DNA of 64,000 nucleotides, from the NCBI RefSeq assembly GCF_029633825.1, contig NZ_CP090644.1, positions 1 through 64,000 on the forward strand. Direction: 5' to 3'. This stretch comes from Burkholderia contaminans (GTDB taxonomy: Bacteria > Pseudomonadota > Gammaproteobacteria > Burkholderiales > Burkholderiaceae). Below are positions 29,016-39,575 of this stretch, one piece after another; the stretch's first letter is position 1, and every line of letters starts with the position of its first letter. A program made the position numbers and the translations under genes. Below the pieces are notes generated by a model. That model was not told the DNA's origin, did no database searches, and saw only the letters and a list, made by a program, of their open reading frames with translations.

Positions 29016-31451
29016 GTGACAGATCAACACAGCGGAATTGGGTCGCCTCACAAACCGACATCGGATTCGCATCAGACTGATATCAATAGCGTTCCGAGTC
29101 ACGAGGCCGCAGACCAAACACATGATCCCCGTACGCACCACCACGGGCACGAACATGCTGCTCGCGCGGATGAGCATGTGGAGTCTCGAGACCCAGTGTG
29201 CGGGATGACGGTCACTGAAGACGCTCAGTTTCGCGACAGCTATAAGGGGCACCTCTACCGCTTTTGTGGCGAGCTCTGTCTGGCGAAATTTCAAGCGGCA
29301 CCGGCCAAATATGTTGTCCCGTCTGCTCCCACGACGGCGGCGGCACCAAGTGGAACACTTTACACTTGCCCAATGCATCCGGAAATACGGCAGGATCATC
29401 CAGGCCAATGCCCGAAATGCGGCATGACGCTTGAACCGGTTCTCCCGAATCTTGAGGAAGGCGAAAACCCTGAGAGGAGCGATTTCCGGCGCCGATTTTG
29501 GTGGACGCTTCCGCTGACGCTCATTGTGTTCGTGTTGGCGATGTTTGGCCATCGTCTGGATTGGATGCCAGCGACCATCCAATCGTGGATCGAACTTGCA
29601 CTGTCGGCACCCGTCGTGCTGTGGGCGGGATTTCCGTTTTTCGAGAGGTGTATCCAGTCCCTTGTCCACCGTAGTCCGAACATGTGGACGCTGATCGGCC
29701 TGGGGACGGGCGCAGCCTTTATCTACAGCGTGATCGCAACCGCTCTTCCGAGCGCCTTTCCAGCAACGTTCACTGCCCACGGCAGGATCGGCGTCTATTT
29801 CGAGGCTGCAGCTGTCATTATTTCGCTGACTCTGTTCGGCCAAATACTCGAACTTAGCGCGCGTGCGCAAACGTCCGCTGCGATCAAGGCGATATTGGGA
29901 CTGGCCCCGAAGACCGCGCGGCGTCTTCGTGCCGACGGCATGGAAGACGACGTGCCACTGTCTGATGTGCACGTGGGAGACCTACTCCGGGTTCGCCCTG
30001 GCGAAAAAGTTCCGGTAGACGGTGTCGTGACCGATGGGTCCAGCTCGCTTGACGAGTCGATGATTACAGGGGAACCCATTCCAGTCACGAAGCACGTGGG
30101 TGACCATGTCATTGGCGCGACCATGAACACTTCCGGCAGCCTTGTCATCCGATCCGAGAGGGTTGGCTCGCAAACCGTCCTTTCGCAAATTGTCCAGATG
30201 GTGGCAGAAGCGCAGCGGTCTCGAGCCCCCATGCAGCGCATGGCGGACAAAGTCGCGGGCGCATTTGTCGTCGCGGTCGTCGGTATCGCCCTGCTGACCT
30301 TCCTCGCATGGGGCATGTTCGGTCCTGCGCCAAGCTGGGTATTCGGTCTGATCAACGCGGTCGCAGTACTCATCATCGCATGCCCATGCGCTTTGGGTCT
30401 TGCGACGCCGATGTCAATCATGGTGGCTAGTGGCAAGGGCGCCTCGAATGGCGTGCTCTTTCGTGATGCCGCGGCGATCGAAAACATGCGTAAAGTTGAC
30501 GTGCTGATTGTCGACAAGACTGGCACCTTGACCGAAGGGCGGCCTGCATTCGAGTGCGCATTGGGCGTGAACGGGTATACAGACGAAAACGTCTTGAGAT
30601 TCGCTGCGAGTATCGATCAGGGAAGCGAACATCCACTCGCGTCCGCGATCGTCGCCGCCGCTCGTGCGAGAGGTCTAGCCCTGGATCGCGCCGCAGACTT
30701 CGAATCGTCGACGGGTATGGGAGTCAGAGGGAGGATTGGAGCGCATCGACTTGCACTGGGCAATACCGTGTTAATGCAGAGCGAATCGATTTCTGTTCTA
30801 CCTATTGCCGCTGAGGCAGAGCGACTGCGCACGCAGGGTGCGAGCGTCATGTATCTGGCAATCGACGGTCGCTTGGCGGGGCTCTTGTCGGTGGTAGACC
30901 CGATTAAGAGTACGACGCGTGAAGCGCTTGCAACCCTCAGGGCCGACGGTATCCGAGTTGTCATGGCGACGGGGGACGGCTTGAGAACAGCCCAGACCGT
31001 CGCTGAAAAGCTTGGAATTGAGGAGTTCCATGGCGAGGTAAAGCCAGCCGATAAGCTCGCGCTGGTGGCGCGTCTTCAGCGAGACGGGCACGTAGTGGGG
31101 ATGGCCGGGGATGGGATCAATGACGCCCCAGCATTGGCAAAAGCGGATGTTGGGGTGGCCATGGGGACGGGGACGGATGTGGCAATGAATAGCGCACAGG
31201 TCACGCTAGTAAAGGGGGACCTGCGTGGCATCGCGCGAGCCAGAGAATTGTCCGATGCAGCCATCGCGAACATGAAGCAAAACCTGGCGTTCGCGTTCGT
31301 ATATAACGCGTTGGGCGTGCCTTTGGCGGCCGGCGTGCTTTATCCTTTTACGGGGTTGCTACTATCACCGATGATCGCCGCGCTTGCCATGAGTTTGAGT
31401 TCAGCTTCAGTCATCATGAATGCGCTGCGTCTGCGTCATTCCAAGATTTAA
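29016..31451 (+). CDS. Cu(I)-exporting P1B-type ATPase with YHS and heavy-metal-binding N-terminus
   Basis: 811 residues from a GTG with AGGAGC five bases before it. A His-rich start ([14 protein letters not shown]) is followed by a YHS domain ([20 protein letters not shown], about 65-105) and a small metal-binding ribbon ([20 protein letters not shown], about 112-140), in place of the classic HMA domain. Catalytic motifs follow: TGEP, membrane CPC in [11 protein letters not shown] (about 454), DKTGT (about 499), [19 protein letters not shown]. The late helix with [15 protein letters not shown] is the copper-class signature. It pumps Cu(I) to the periplasm (CopA/CopF type). Confidence 0.95.
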   Translation: MTDQHSGIGSPHKPTSDSHQTDINSVPSHEAADQTHDPRTHHHGHEHAARADEHVESRDPVCGMTVTEDAQFRDSYKGHLYRFCGELCLAKFQAAPAKYVVPSAPTTAAAPSGTLYTCPMHPEIRQDHPGQCPKCGMTLEPVLPNLEEGENPERSDFRRRFWWTLPLTLIVFVLAMFGHRLDWMPATIQSWIELALSAPVVLWAGFPFFERCIQSLVHRSPNMWTLIGLGTGAAFIYSVIATALPSAFPATFTAHGRIGVYFEAAAVIISLTLFGQILELSARAQTSAAIKAILGLAPKTARRLRADGMEDDVPLSDVHVGDLLRVRPGEKVPVDGVVTDGSSSLDESMITGEPIPVTKHVGDHVIGATMNTSGSLVIRSERVGSQTVLSQIVQMVAEAQRSRAPMQRMADKVAGAFVVAVVGIALLTFLAWGMFGPAPSWVFGLINAVAVLIIACPCALGLATPMSIMVASGKGASNGVLFRDAAAIENMRKVDVLIVDKTGTLTEGRPAFECALGVNGYTDENVLRFAASIDQGSEHPLASAIVAAARARGLALDRAADFESSTGMGVRGRIGAHRLALGNTVLMQSESISVLPIAAEAERLRTQGASVMYLAIDGRLAGLLSVVDPIKSTTREALATLRADGIRVVMATGDGLRTAQTVAEKLGIEEFHGEVKPADKLALVARLQRDGHVVGMAGDGINDAPALAKADVGVAMGTGTDVAMNSAQVTLVKGDLRGIARARELSDAAIANMKQNLAFAFVYNALGVPLAAGVLYPFTGLLLSPMIAALAMSLSSASVIMNALRLRHSKI

Positions 31452-31546
31452 CCGCGCAATGCACGGCTGTGCTTTGGAGGGGGGGAGTATCTATCCGACG
31501 CTGACACCATCGTCGTGCGTTATTGAATCAGAGTACAAAACTCTGG

Positions 31547-32965
31547 TTACGTTCGAGAGGTTGGGGAGTATTCGTTCGTACCCCGCGCCTTAAAGGTTAG
31601 CGTGAATGACGTTTTCCCATTTTTGCTGACCACAGTAACATCGCCGTCGTGGAGGTTCATTATAGATTTTACGATTGCAAGGCCGAGGCCAGCATTTTTT
31701 GCCGAGCCATGCCTTGCATGGTCGGCACGATAGAATCGTTCAAACACGAAATCGATATGCTCTGGGGGGATCGCTTTCCCGACGTTTTCAACGCAAATCG
31801 AAGCTGTTGACGAAGTTTCGTATGATCGAATTGAAATAACGGAATTCGGCGATGCGTGTTCGACCGCATTCGACAGAAGATTCCCAACTGCCCGACGAAA
31901 GAGAATGGCATCGGCTGAAATCGTCGCGGCCCCATTGTTCTGCAGTGTCACATCTTTCTCATCTGCCGTGTTCTGAAAGTAAGATATGATTTTCGGGAGT
32001 TCCTCGTTTGTTTTAATTTTAACGAGATTGATGTGTTGAGTAGCGTTGTCTGTCCGGGCGAGAAAGAGCATATTTTCAATCATGCGCTGTAGTCGCTCGC
32101 ATTCTTCAATATTCGACTCAATCAGTGTCTCGTATTCTTCGCTTCGGCGGGGGCGTGAAAGCGTGATTTGAGAGGAGCTGATGATATTGGCCAGCGGAGT
32201 ACGCATATCGTGCGATAAGTCTGACGAAAATTGCGAGAGGCGCGTGAATGCTCGCTCCAGTCGGTCGAGCATTTTATTAATAGACGATGAAATCTCAACA
32301 AGCTCGATCGGACCTCGATCGATGTTTAATCGATCACTCAATCGGTGGGCTTCGATATTCGATGCTTGATGTCCAATATTCTTGATCGGGCGAAGTCCGC
32401 GCCTCGTGACGATATATCCCAAAACGGCGACAGCCAAGGCGCCAATTGTTGATGCAATGAACGCATCCATTCGGTAGTCTTGCAATAAGGAATGCCGATC
32501 ATCTGCGCTCCTTGCGATGATAATAATCACCTTGATGTCGCTGAGTGATGCGGTTCCGTAAATGCATTCCGAAAAGCCAATTCCAGGTGGGAAGCATTCG
32601 AATGGCCTATTCGGTTGCTGGCCGTTGATCAGCTTCGAACTCAGACTCACCGATTTGATGTCGGAATGTTGGATCAGTGGGGCACCATCGGGACCGAATA
32701 CGCCGACAAACAAGCCGGGGTGAGATAAAAGGGTCTCGTGAAAAAAGAGTGAATTTTCCCGTACACCGTCCAGTGAGCCGGATTCTCGTGCAAATTTTGT
32801 AAATTGATCTAGTTTTCCAGCGATTTCAATATCGTCACGTTGGTTGAGTTTGGAAGATAGTGCCTGATAAAGATATGCGCCCAGCATTGAGAATATTAGT
32901 GCTGCGACGATTGCGAACGCCGCAGTCAGGCGCTTGAGTAAAGAATATTGCGCGGTGCGGCTCAT
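31547..32965 (-). CDS. copS: Copper sensor histidine kinase
   Basis: 472 residues. Helices lie at about 13-33 and 168-188, flanking a periplasmic loop that contains [16 protein letters not shown] is followed by the H-box [15 protein letters not shown] (His252), N-box [13 protein letters not shown] and ATP-lid motif [12 protein letters not shown]. Its start overlaps the regulator stop by ATGA (32962-32965). Codon usage is clearly less GC-rich than in czcS, so it is unlikely to be a recent duplicate of that gene. It presumably senses periplasmic Cu and controls the divergent copABCD. Confidence 0.92.
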   Translation of the reverse strand: MSRTAQYSLLKRLTAAFAIVAALIFSMLGAYLYQALSSKLNQRDDIEIAGKLDQFTKFARESGSLDGVRENSLFFHETLLSHPGLFVGVFGPDGAPLIQHSDIKSVSLSSKLINGQQPNRPFECFPPGIGFSECIYGTASLSDIKVIIIIARSADDRHSLLQDYRMDAFIASTIGALAVAVLGYIVTRRGLRPIKNIGHQASNIEAHRLSDRLNIDRGPIELVEISSSINKMLDRLERAFTRLSQFSSDLSHDMRTPLANIISSSQITLSRPRRSEEYETLIESNIEECERLQRMIENMLFLARTDNATQHINLVKIKTNEELPKIISYFQNTADEKDVTLQNNGAATISADAILFRRAVGNLLSNAVEHASPNSVISIRSYETSSTASICVENVGKAIPPEHIDFVFERFYRADHARHGSAKNAGLGLAIVKSIMNLHDGDVTVVSKNGKTSFTLTFKARGTNEYSPTSRT

Positions 32966-33633
32966 TCCGATCTATTTTCCAGAACGTAGCCCATTCCCCG
33001 GACGGTGTGGAGCAACTTCGGTTCGAAGCAGTCAACTTTTGCTCTTAGACGCCGCATGGCCACGTCAACGACGTTCGTGTCGCTATCAAAATTCATATCC
33101 CACACTTGAGAGGTAATAAACGCACGGGTCAGAATTTCGCCTTCGCGCTCAGCGAGCAGCTGGAGGAGAGCGAATTCCTGAGCCGTGAGATCGATGCGTG
33201 TGCCAGTTCTGCGGACGCGCCGTTTGATGAGATCAATCTCTAGGTCGGCGATTTGCAAAACCTCCCGCCCGTCTTGCTGCGTCCGACGAAGCAACGATCG
33301 TATCCGCGCAAGCAATTCCGCGTAAGCGAACGGCTTCGCTAAGTGATCGTCGGCGCCAAGTTCGAGGCCCGCAACCTTGTCCTCGACACTATCGCGTGCG
33401 GTCAGGAGCAGAACAGGGGTCTTCTTTGTCTCCCGGAGCCGGCGTAACACTTCGAAGCCATCCATACATGGCAGCATGACGTCAAGGATGAGCAGGTCAA
33501 AATGCTCATTCAATGCTAGGAAGAGGCCGTCCTCCCCGTTTGTTGCGGTCGAGACGCCATAGCTTGCCTCCGTGAGACCTTTGCGGAGGTAGGAAAGCAT
33601 CTTCTCTTCGTCTTCGACAATAAGGATACGCAT
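32962..33633 (-). CDS. copR: OmpR-family copper response regulator
   Basis: 223 residues: receiver [20 protein letters not shown] with Asp51 in [13 protein letters not shown] and [13 protein letters not shown]; winged-helix output with [20 protein letters not shown] and [19 protein letters not shown]. It is strongly similar in layout to the regulator at 16820-17503. It is first in a copRS operon, divergent from copA with a box at 33746-33774 between them. Confidence 0.93.
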   Translation of the reverse strand: MRILIVEDEEKMLSYLRKGLTEASYGVSTATNGEDGLFLALNEHFDLLILDVMLPCMDGFEVLRRLRETKKTPVLLLTARDSVEDKVAGLELGADDHLAKPFAYAELLARIRSLLRRTQQDGREVLQIADLEIDLIKRRVRRTGTRIDLTAQEFALLQLLAEREGEILTRAFITSQVWDMNFDSDTNVVDVAMRRLRAKVDCFEPKLLHTVRGMGYVLENRSE

Positions 33634-34082
33634 GATGGTGAGCTGTCTCGTCTCGTAATGCGGCGGTCGAAAAAATGTCTGTCGGCCGGCGCGCTTTGAC
33701 GAAAGAAGATATCGCCAAACGTGCGGAATTTCCAGACCTTACGTTCATGACAAAATGGTCATCTGGTGGCAATGTGTGTGACTACATGAGGGGGGTAGTC
33801 TCCTCATCAACGGTTTGGTAGCGTCAGAGCGCAGTGGCGGCGCAATTGTCTACTCTCAAGGTCGGTGCGCGAGGTCGCGTGTCGTCGTAACCCAAGGCCC
33901 GTCCTGCGCGTGCCGACGAGGGGCCACAATCCGATGGGCGTCGTTGAGATGGTTGAGCGAGGTCGCAGGTCGAAACGCCAGCTATGACTCTAGCGCTGAA
34001 CGTGGGGCTCGCCGCTTGTTGATTTAGAATCCGTGGCTGCCAAGTGGTGAAACTCAAACCAATATCAACTGGATACTGATAG
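33634..34082. promoter_or_regulatory. Divergent copRS/copABCD promoter region
   Basis: No convincing gene is present; the open frames at 33815-34027 and its reverse shadow look like chance. The only recognisable signal is the box at 33746-33774. Confidence 0.55.
33746..33774 (+). promoter_or_regulatory. CopR-type box between copR and copA
   Basis: CATGACAAAATGGTCATCT followed by GGTGGCAATG keeps the TGAC-n(6)-GTCATCT core of the czcC box. It lies about 110 bases upstream of copR (reverse) and about 310 bases upstream of copA (forward). Confidence 0.55.
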
Positions 34083-36113
34083 ATGCGATCGAATATCAGC
34101 AGACGAACCTTCGTGAAAGGCCTAGGCGCAGCCGGCTTGGTCGGCGGTTTGGGGATCTGGCGCCCGCAGGTCTGGGCGATGACAAGCCCGGACCAGCCTC
34201 GCGTGCAGGCGGGTAACGACTTCGATCTGTCCATCTCCGAAGCGCCGATCAATATTACCGGCCGGGCGCGAACTGCCACGATGATCAATGGGACGTTGCC
34301 CGGTCCTGTTCTGCGGTGGAAGGAAGGTGACGTCGTTACCTTACGCGTTGCGAATCGTATGTCCGATCAAACTTCGATTCACTGGCACGGGATTATCGTG
34401 CCTGCCAACATGGACGGCGTGCCAGGACTGAGTTTCAACGGAATCGACCCCGGCGAGACCTATACCTATCGCTTCAAAGTAAAGCAGCACGGAACTTACT
34501 GGTATCACAGCCACTCGTCGTTGCAAGAGCAAACCGGTGTGTATGGTCCGCTCGTGATCGATCCGAAGGATCCTGAGCCATTTAAGTACGATCGCGACTA
34601 CGTGGTCATGCTCTCGGATTGGACCGACGAGAACCCTAAGCGCGTAAAAGCCAAGCTCAAGAAGCAATCGAATTACTACAACTTCCATCAACGAACGTTC
34701 GGGGATTTCATCCGAGACGTCAAGAAGGACGGTCTGAGCGCGACCATCGCTGACCGGAAGATGTGGGCTGAAATGCGCATGAGTCCTACCGACCTCGGCG
34801 ACGTCAGCGCGTACACCTACACCTATCTCGCCAATGGGCTTGCGCCGAATGGAAACTGGACGGGAATCTTCCGTCCTGGCGAGCGAGTGCGCCTTCGTTT
34901 CATCAATGCTTCCGCGATGACCTATTTCGATGTCCGTATCCCCGGGCTGCGAATGACAGTGGTTGCCGCTGACGGCCAACCGGTCAAACCCGTCAGCGTC
35001 GACGAGTTTCGTATCGCAGTGGCCGAGACCTATGACGTCATTGTGGAGCCGACCTCCGAACCGGCGTACACCATCTTCGCGCAATCGATGGACCGGACGG
35101 GCTACGCGAGAGCGACGTTGGCTGTGCGCCAGGGCCTCTCGGCGCCGGTTCCGATGCTTGATCCTCGTCCGTTGGTTACGATGGACGATATGGGGATGGG
35201 GGGTATGGCAGGAATGGACCATGGCTCCATGGGGGGCATGACTGGAATGGACCATGGGTCGATGCAAGGTATGTCCGGAATGTCAGGCATGAGTGATGAC
35301 TCGATGCAGGGTATGAGTAGCATGTCGGGGATGGACCACGGTTCTATGCAAGGCATGAGCGGCATGTCCGGAATGGATGGCGGTGCAATGAAGGGCATGG
35401 GTGATATGTCCGGCATGGATCATGGTTCGATGCAAAGCATGTCCGGGATGGACCACGGCTCCATGCAAGGCATGAGCGGCATGTCCGGAATGGATGGCGG
35501 TGCAACGAAGGGCATGGACGATATGCAGGGAATGAGCCACGCATCCATGTCCGGCATGAATCACGGTTCAATGCAGGGCATGGGCGCAATGCAGTCCCAT
35601 CCTGCGACGGAAAATGGTAATCCGCTCGTCGATGCGCAAGCAATGAGCCCAACCCCGCGGCTTGACGATCCTGGCATCGGTTTGCGAAACAATGGTCGGC
35701 GGGTGCTGACATACTCCGATCTGCGAAGTACGTTTGCGGATCCAGACGGCCGCGAACCTGCTCGAACGATCGAATTGCATTTGACCGGCCATATGGAGAA
35801 ATTTGTCTGGTCGTTCAATGGCGTCAAGTTCGGAGATTCTCAGCCCATTCGTCTCAAGTATGGTGAGCGGGTCCGGTTGGTGTTGGTTAACGACACGATG
35901 ATGACTCATCCGATACATCTGCACGGTATGTGGAGCGATCTCGAAGACGACCAAGGTCGTTTCATGGTCCGCAAGCACACCATCGATATCGCGCCTGGCT
36001 CCAAGCGTAGCTATCGCGTCACAGCCGACGCGCTTGGTCGTTGGGCCTACCATTGCCACCTTCTTTTCCACATGGAGACTGGCATGTTCCGCGAAGTGGC
36101 TGTAGAGGAGTGA
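34083..36113 (+). CDS. copA: CopA periplasmic multicopper oxidase with Met-rich domain
   Basis: 676 residues with a Tat signal (SRRTFVKGLGAAGLVGGLG). All copper-site motifs are visible: HWHG in TSIHWHGIIVP, HSH in TYWYHSHSSL, HPIHLHG, and the type-1 motif YHCHLLFHMETGM near the C-terminus. Residues about 362-505 form a repeat region of MDHGSMQGMSGMSGM units, much longer than in many relatives and likely to bind Cu(I). It oxidises Cu(I) in the periplasm. First gene of copABCD; copB starts 8 bases downstream. Confidence 0.95.
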   Translation: MRSNISRRTFVKGLGAAGLVGGLGIWRPQVWAMTSPDQPRVQAGNDFDLSISEAPINITGRARTATMINGTLPGPVLRWKEGDVVTLRVANRMSDQTSIHWHGIIVPANMDGVPGLSFNGIDPGETYTYRFKVKQHGTYWYHSHSSLQEQTGVYGPLVIDPKDPEPFKYDRDYVVMLSDWTDENPKRVKAKLKKQSNYYNFHQRTFGDFIRDVKKDGLSATIADRKMWAEMRMSPTDLGDVSAYTYTYLANGLAPNGNWTGIFRPGERVRLRFINASAMTYFDVRIPGLRMTVVAADGQPVKPVSVDEFRIAVAETYDVIVEPTSEPAYTIFAQSMDRTGYARATLAVRQGLSAPVPMLDPRPLVTMDDMGMGGMAGMDHGSMGGMTGMDHGSMQGMSGMSGMSDDSMQGMSSMSGMDHGSMQGMSGMSGMDGGAMKGMGDMSGMDHGSMQSMSGMDHGSMQGMSGMSGMDGGATKGMDDMQGMSHASMSGMNHGSMQGMGAMQSHPATENGNPLVDAQAMSPTPRLDDPGIGLRNNGRRVLTYSDLRSTFADPDGREPARTIELHLTGHMEKFVWSFNGVKFGDSQPIRLKYGERVRLVLVNDTMMTHPIHLHGMWSDLEDDQGRFMVRKHTIDIAPGSKRSYRVTADALGRWAYHCHLLFHMETGMFREVAVEE

Positions 36114-36121
36114 GGGCTCTC

Positions 36122-36994
36122 ATGTTCGAAAAAAAGCAATATGGGAAATTTGCCGCCACGGCCGCGACCGTAATGTTTGTCACCATGGCGCCCGTATCGG
36201 CAATGGCCGAGTCCTCAGGATCGAATCAATCGGCAGGAGTGGGGGAGCCGACCATGCAACCGATGGAGTCCTCGCCGAAAAGCGTGCCATCGCCGGTACC
36301 GCCATTGACGGATGAAGACCGTAAAGCGGTCTTCACCGGCGGCCACTTGCATGATATGGGCGATAAGGAGATCAACTATCTGTTCCTGCTCGATAACCTC
36401 GAGTGGCAGAACGGCAGCGATGGCGGTGTTCTGAACTGGAATGGAACCGGGTGGGTCGGAGGTGACGTCGATCGTCTCTGGTTGCGGTCGGAAGGGAAAC
36501 GGACAACGAAGGGACTTGAAGACGCCGAAGTTCAAGCGCTTTGGGGGCACTCGATCGGCCCTTGGTGGGATGTGGTTGGAGGAGTTCGCCATAACTTCAA
36601 GCCGGGAAGGTCGCAAACGTGGGCGGCTGTTGGTATTCAGGGACTCGCGCTCTACAACTTCGAAACGCAAGCCACTGCGTTCGTCGGACAGAGTGGACAA
36701 ACGTCGATGCGCCTCGAAGGGACCTACGATTTCCTGATCACAAATCGCCTGATTCTTCAGCCGTCGCTGGAACTCAACATATATGGAAAAAGCGATGCAG
36801 CAAGAGAGCAGGGGGCTGGTTTGGCGAACAGTTCCTTGGGTTTGCGTTTGCGATATGAGGTCGATCGTCAGTTTGCGCCATACATTGGCATTACCTGGGA
36901 TCGTTCATACGGCAACACCGCGCGCTTTGTTGAGCACGAGGGCGGGCGCCGGAACGAGGTGTCGTTCGTGGCCGGCGTACGTGTGTGGTTCTGA
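36122..36994 (+). CDS. copB: CopB outer-membrane copper resistance protein
   Basis: 290 residues from the ATG at 36122; the frame is open upstream inside copA but this start fits the signal peptide (KFAATAATVMFVTMAPVSAM). The mature start is short with a few Met residues, then the CopB beta-barrel: MGDKEINYLFLLDNLEWQNG, DRLWLRSEGKRTTKGLEDAE, GGVRHNFKPG, and a C-terminal strand ending FVAGVRVWF. It is thought to sequester or export copper at the outer membrane with CopA. Confidence 0.93.
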   Translation: MFEKKQYGKFAATAATVMFVTMAPVSAMAESSGSNQSAGVGEPTMQPMESSPKSVPSPVPPLTDEDRKAVFTGGHLHDMGDKEINYLFLLDNLEWQNGSDGGVLNWNGTGWVGGDVDRLWLRSEGKRTTKGLEDAEVQALWGHSIGPWWDVVGGVRHNFKPGRSQTWAAVGIQGLALYNFETQATAFVGQSGQTSMRLEGTYDFLITNRLILQPSLELNIYGKSDAAREQGAGLANSSLGLRLRYEVDRQFAPYIGITWDRSYGNTARFVEHEGGRRNEVSFVAGVRVWF

Positions 36995-37078
36995 AACGCA
37001 GAAGCTTGCTTGCCGTACGGTGATTGAAAGTAGGGCAACAAGATAACTATCACTATTTACTTGAAAGGGAGATTTACT

Positions 37079-37465
37079 ATGTCGCTCCAACGTTTTGTTT
37101 CGAGAACTTTCGTCGCTGCTGCTGGCCTCGTAGTCGCAACGGCTGCATTTGCTCACCCGAAACTGCTCTCGTCGACGCCGCAGGACAACACTGAAGGCTC
37201 CGCACCTCAGAAGATCGAACTTCACTTTTCGGAGAATCTGATGACTCAGTTCTCCGGTGCGGGCCTTGTGATGACGAGCATGCCGGGGATGACGGACCAT
37301 TCCGCCATGAAGATCGCAGCCAAGGTTTCCGGAAGCGATGATCCCAAGACGATGGTGATTACTCCTGCTCAACCGCTCACGGCCGGTACGTATCGAGTCG
37401 ACTGGCGCGCCGTGTCGTCCGACACGCACCCGATCACCGGGAAGATCACGTTTATTGTGAAGTGA
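37079..37465 (+). CDS. copC: CopC periplasmic copper-binding protein
   Basis: 128 residues from the ATG at 37079 (AAAGGGAG upstream). The signal ends AAFA, leaving mature His-Pro-Lys (HPKLLSSTPQ), whose N-terminal His is the Cu(II) ligand of the family. The second ligand His is in DTHPITGKI. A loop MTSMPGMTDHSAM carries Met residues that could hold Cu(I). It delivers copper to CopD or CopA. The copD frame overlaps its stop if the GTG at 37462 is used. Confidence 0.93.
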   Translation: MSLQRFVSRTFVAAAGLVVATAAFAHPKLLSSTPQDNTEGSAPQKIELHFSENLMTQFSGAGLVMTSMPGMTDHSAMKIAAKVSGSDDPKTMVITPAQPLTAGTYRVDWRAVSSDTHPITGKITFIVK

Positions 37466-37470
37466 ATATT

Positions 37471-38394
37471 ATGGACAGCTGGGTAAACATCGCAATTCGG
37501 TTCATTCTTTACATGGACCTGATGCTGCTCTTTGGCCTCCCGCTTTTTGGTCTGTATGCCTTGCAGCATCACGAGCGTCGATCCCTGCACATCACGAGAC
37601 AATTTTCCGCCATCCTCGGCGGAGCGGCCGTAGTCGGGATTGTGATGTCCTTACTCAGCATGCTCGTACTGGCAAAGATGATGACGGGCGCGGAAGATTA
37701 TTTCAGCGTGAGTCGGCACGCTTTTGAGATGATTGTGTCTGGCACGGCGTTGGGCGCAGCATGGGTCCTTCGACTCGTCGCACTCAGTGTCGCCCTCGTA
37801 GTCACGCCGCTTTTGGTGCGTCGCCCGACGTACGGATTCGCGATCACCGCCAGTGCCGGATTGATCGCGTTGGCCACCTTGGCTTGGGGTGGTCATGGGG
37901 CAATGGACAGCGGTGGCAAAGGTGTGCTTCATCTGTCGGCCGACATTCTTCATCTTGCTGCCGCGGGCGGATGGGTGGGCGCCTTGACGGCCTTTGTATT
38001 GCTGCTTCGCGTAAACCATGCATCACCGAATCAACAATTCGAGCTTTTGCAAAGGACATTGGCCGGCTTTGCCGCGATTGGGACAATGATCGTTCTGACG
38101 CTCACCGCAACCGGGCTGATCAACTACGGCATGATCTCCGGACTCACACTTAGTGGTTTGACATCGACGTTGTACGGCCAGCTCTTGTTGACTAAGCTGG
38201 GGTTTTTCGCTTTGATGCTCGCGCTTGCTGGGGCGAATCGCTTTCACTTGACGCCACGTCTCGAAGAGAAAATGCGAATCGGAGATCATGTTGGTGCAAT
38301 AGCTGCTTTGCGCAAGAGCTTGTTGATCGAGTCGGGTGCGGCGACGGCGATCCTCCTGTTAGTCTCTGTACTCGGCCTCCAAAGTCCGCAATAA
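37471..38394 (+). CDS. copD: CopD inner-membrane copper transport protein
   Basis: 307 residues from ATG at 37471 (GTG at 37462 is an alternative that overlaps the copC stop). About eight hydrophobic helices are present, with the CopD-family His-rich stretches in ALQHHERRSLHI and HLSADILHLAAAGGWVGALT. Known members pair with CopC and take copper into the cytoplasm, or assist its transfer. Last gene of copABCD. Confidence 0.92.
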   Translation: MDSWVNIAIRFILYMDLMLLFGLPLFGLYALQHHERRSLHITRQFSAILGGAAVVGIVMSLLSMLVLAKMMTGAEDYFSVSRHAFEMIVSGTALGAAWVLRLVALSVALVVTPLLVRRPTYGFAITASAGLIALATLAWGGHGAMDSGGKGVLHLSADILHLAAAGGWVGALTAFVLLLRVNHASPNQQFELLQRTLAGFAAIGTMIVLTLTATGLINYGMISGLTLSGLTSTLYGQLLLTKLGFFALMLALAGANRFHLTPRLEEKMRIGDHVGAIAALRKSLLIESGAATAILLLVSVLGLQSPQ

Positions 38395-38464
38395 GGTTTT
38401 CCTCCTATTGGGCGAAGGCTCGCGAGCTCGCTCAAATTTTGCCCCCTTAATCGAATTAAAACAC

Positions 38465-38492
38465 AACGGCGTCCATATATATGAGCGCCGTT
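38465..38492. terminator. Hairpin after copABCD
   Basis: AACGGCGTCC and GAGCGCCGTT pair across ATATATAT with one mismatch. There is no clear T-run. It is a plausible end of the cop transcript, about 70 bases beyond copD. Confidence 0.45.
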
Positions 38493-38627
38493 AATCGCAT
38501 TCAAGAATTGGGGCCATGGAAACAATCCTCAATGGCGCTCAGATTTCAGAATCTTAATCTATCAGCCATGCATTCGTCGGGTGCGTTGCGTAGTATTCAT
38601 TTGTAGTTCCCTGACATGGAGGATTGT

Positions 38628-38915
38628 ATGAAAATCGCAACTATCTTGATCGCAGTCGCCAGCTTTGCGACGATTTACCCTGCGTTCGCTGATTCCGGTA
38701 TGTCACAAGACAGCGGTGTCGGATACTCGAGTGCCGCGAATAGCCAATCGGGAAACCCGGTGCGCGGAAAAACGAGGGCGGAAGTATACGCGGAGCTGAT
38801 TCAGGCCCAAAAGGACGGTCTAATCCCGAGTAGCAAATCGGATTATCCGCCGAGCGAAGCAACTATCCAGAGAAATCGCGAGCTTTATCGGTTGGGACGT
38901 TTTTCGTCAAACTAA
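38628..38915 (+). CDS. DUF4148 small secreted protein
   Basis: 95 residues from the ATG at 38628, which has ATGGAGGATTG ahead of it. A signal peptide MKIATILIAVASFATIYPAF is followed by a linker and the DUF4148 core VRGKTRAEVYAELIQAQKDG, then DYPPSEATIQRNRELY. It is the third DUF4148 member in the window, each beside a metal-efflux cluster. Confidence 0.85.
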   Translation: MKIATILIAVASFATIYPAFADSGMSQDSGVGYSSAANSQSGNPVRGKTRAEVYAELIQAQKDGLIPSSKSDYPPSEATIQRNRELYRLGRFSSN

Positions 38916-39086
38916 ATGATGCTGTAAATCCGTGGATCGGTGGTACTTGCATATGGCTATTTGGGAATTGTGGTGATACGAAAAGGCATCTCTTGCAAGT
39001 ACGCCGATCGAAGTGAATTTGCTTTTATTCCGCTCAGGTGGCTCCCAAAACGAGATTTGCGATGCAATTGAAGGCCTGGAGGAGAT

Positions 39087-39281
39087 ATGAAGACTTTTCG
39101 CCACAAGTACATGCTGTTGGCGAGCTGCATCACGTTGCTGCTTTCCGCTTGTGCAGCAAGGAGTGTGACCGCCGAATCTGGAAAGGTCAGCCAAGCCGAG
39201 GAGAGCTCGAAAATTCAGGTGCCGAAATCGTACCCTTGTCAAAATCTTCACGTCAAGACCGGAAATTGCCCGCCTCGGTAA
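39087..39281 (+). CDS. Small lipoprotein with NLHVKT-Cys motif
   Basis: 64 residues, ATG after GGAGGAGAT. A lipobox is present in ASCITLLLSACAARSV. The C-terminal PCQNLHVKTGNC matches RCGNPNLYVKTHPC of the protein at 19594-19833, so both belong to one small family placed near metal-efflux genes. Function unknown. Confidence 0.75.
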   Translation: MKTFRHKYMLLASCITLLLSACAARSVTAESGKVSQAEESSKIQVPKSYPCQNLHVKTGNCPPR

Positions 39282-39368
39282 CTCCGGATAGGGCTGATGA
39301 TGTTCGGCAGATACGTGACGTCCCGGGATGCCGCTGAACAGATTTTTTGAATCGGTATGGTGGAAGAA

Positions 39369-39575
39369 ATGAAGACTTCAAGATTGCTAGTTATGCTTGG
39401 TGTGCTTTCTATCTCGGCTGCCGCATTTGCGAATGGCATGCCGGAAAGCAAGTACAATGAACTTCAAAAGCATGTAAGGACCGAATCGACGCGAGATCCT
39501 TATCTGCGGTCACATCAGGATAGGACTCAATCGACATTTTCAAAACATGCTGTCGGTGTTTATAGGAAAAAATAA
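39369..39575 (+). CDS. Small secreted protein of unknown function
   Basis: 68 residues from the ATG at 39369 (an ATG four codons earlier is possible). A signal peptide MKTSRLLVMLGVLSISAAAF ends at FANG; the mature part is polar and basic (KYNELQKHVRTESTRDPYLR). No family is recognised. Confidence 0.6.
   Translation: MKTSRLLVMLGVLSISAAAFANGMPESKYNELQKHVRTESTRDPYLRSHQDRTQSTFSKHAVGVYRKK

Noticed and set aside
33815..34027. Forward open frame between copR and copA
   Set aside because: No signal or domain; the position is the divergent promoter region.
35168..35600. Tandem DNA repeats considered as a CRISPR-like or satellite array
   Set aside because: They are in frame inside copA and encode Met/His repeats; spacers are not unique sequences.
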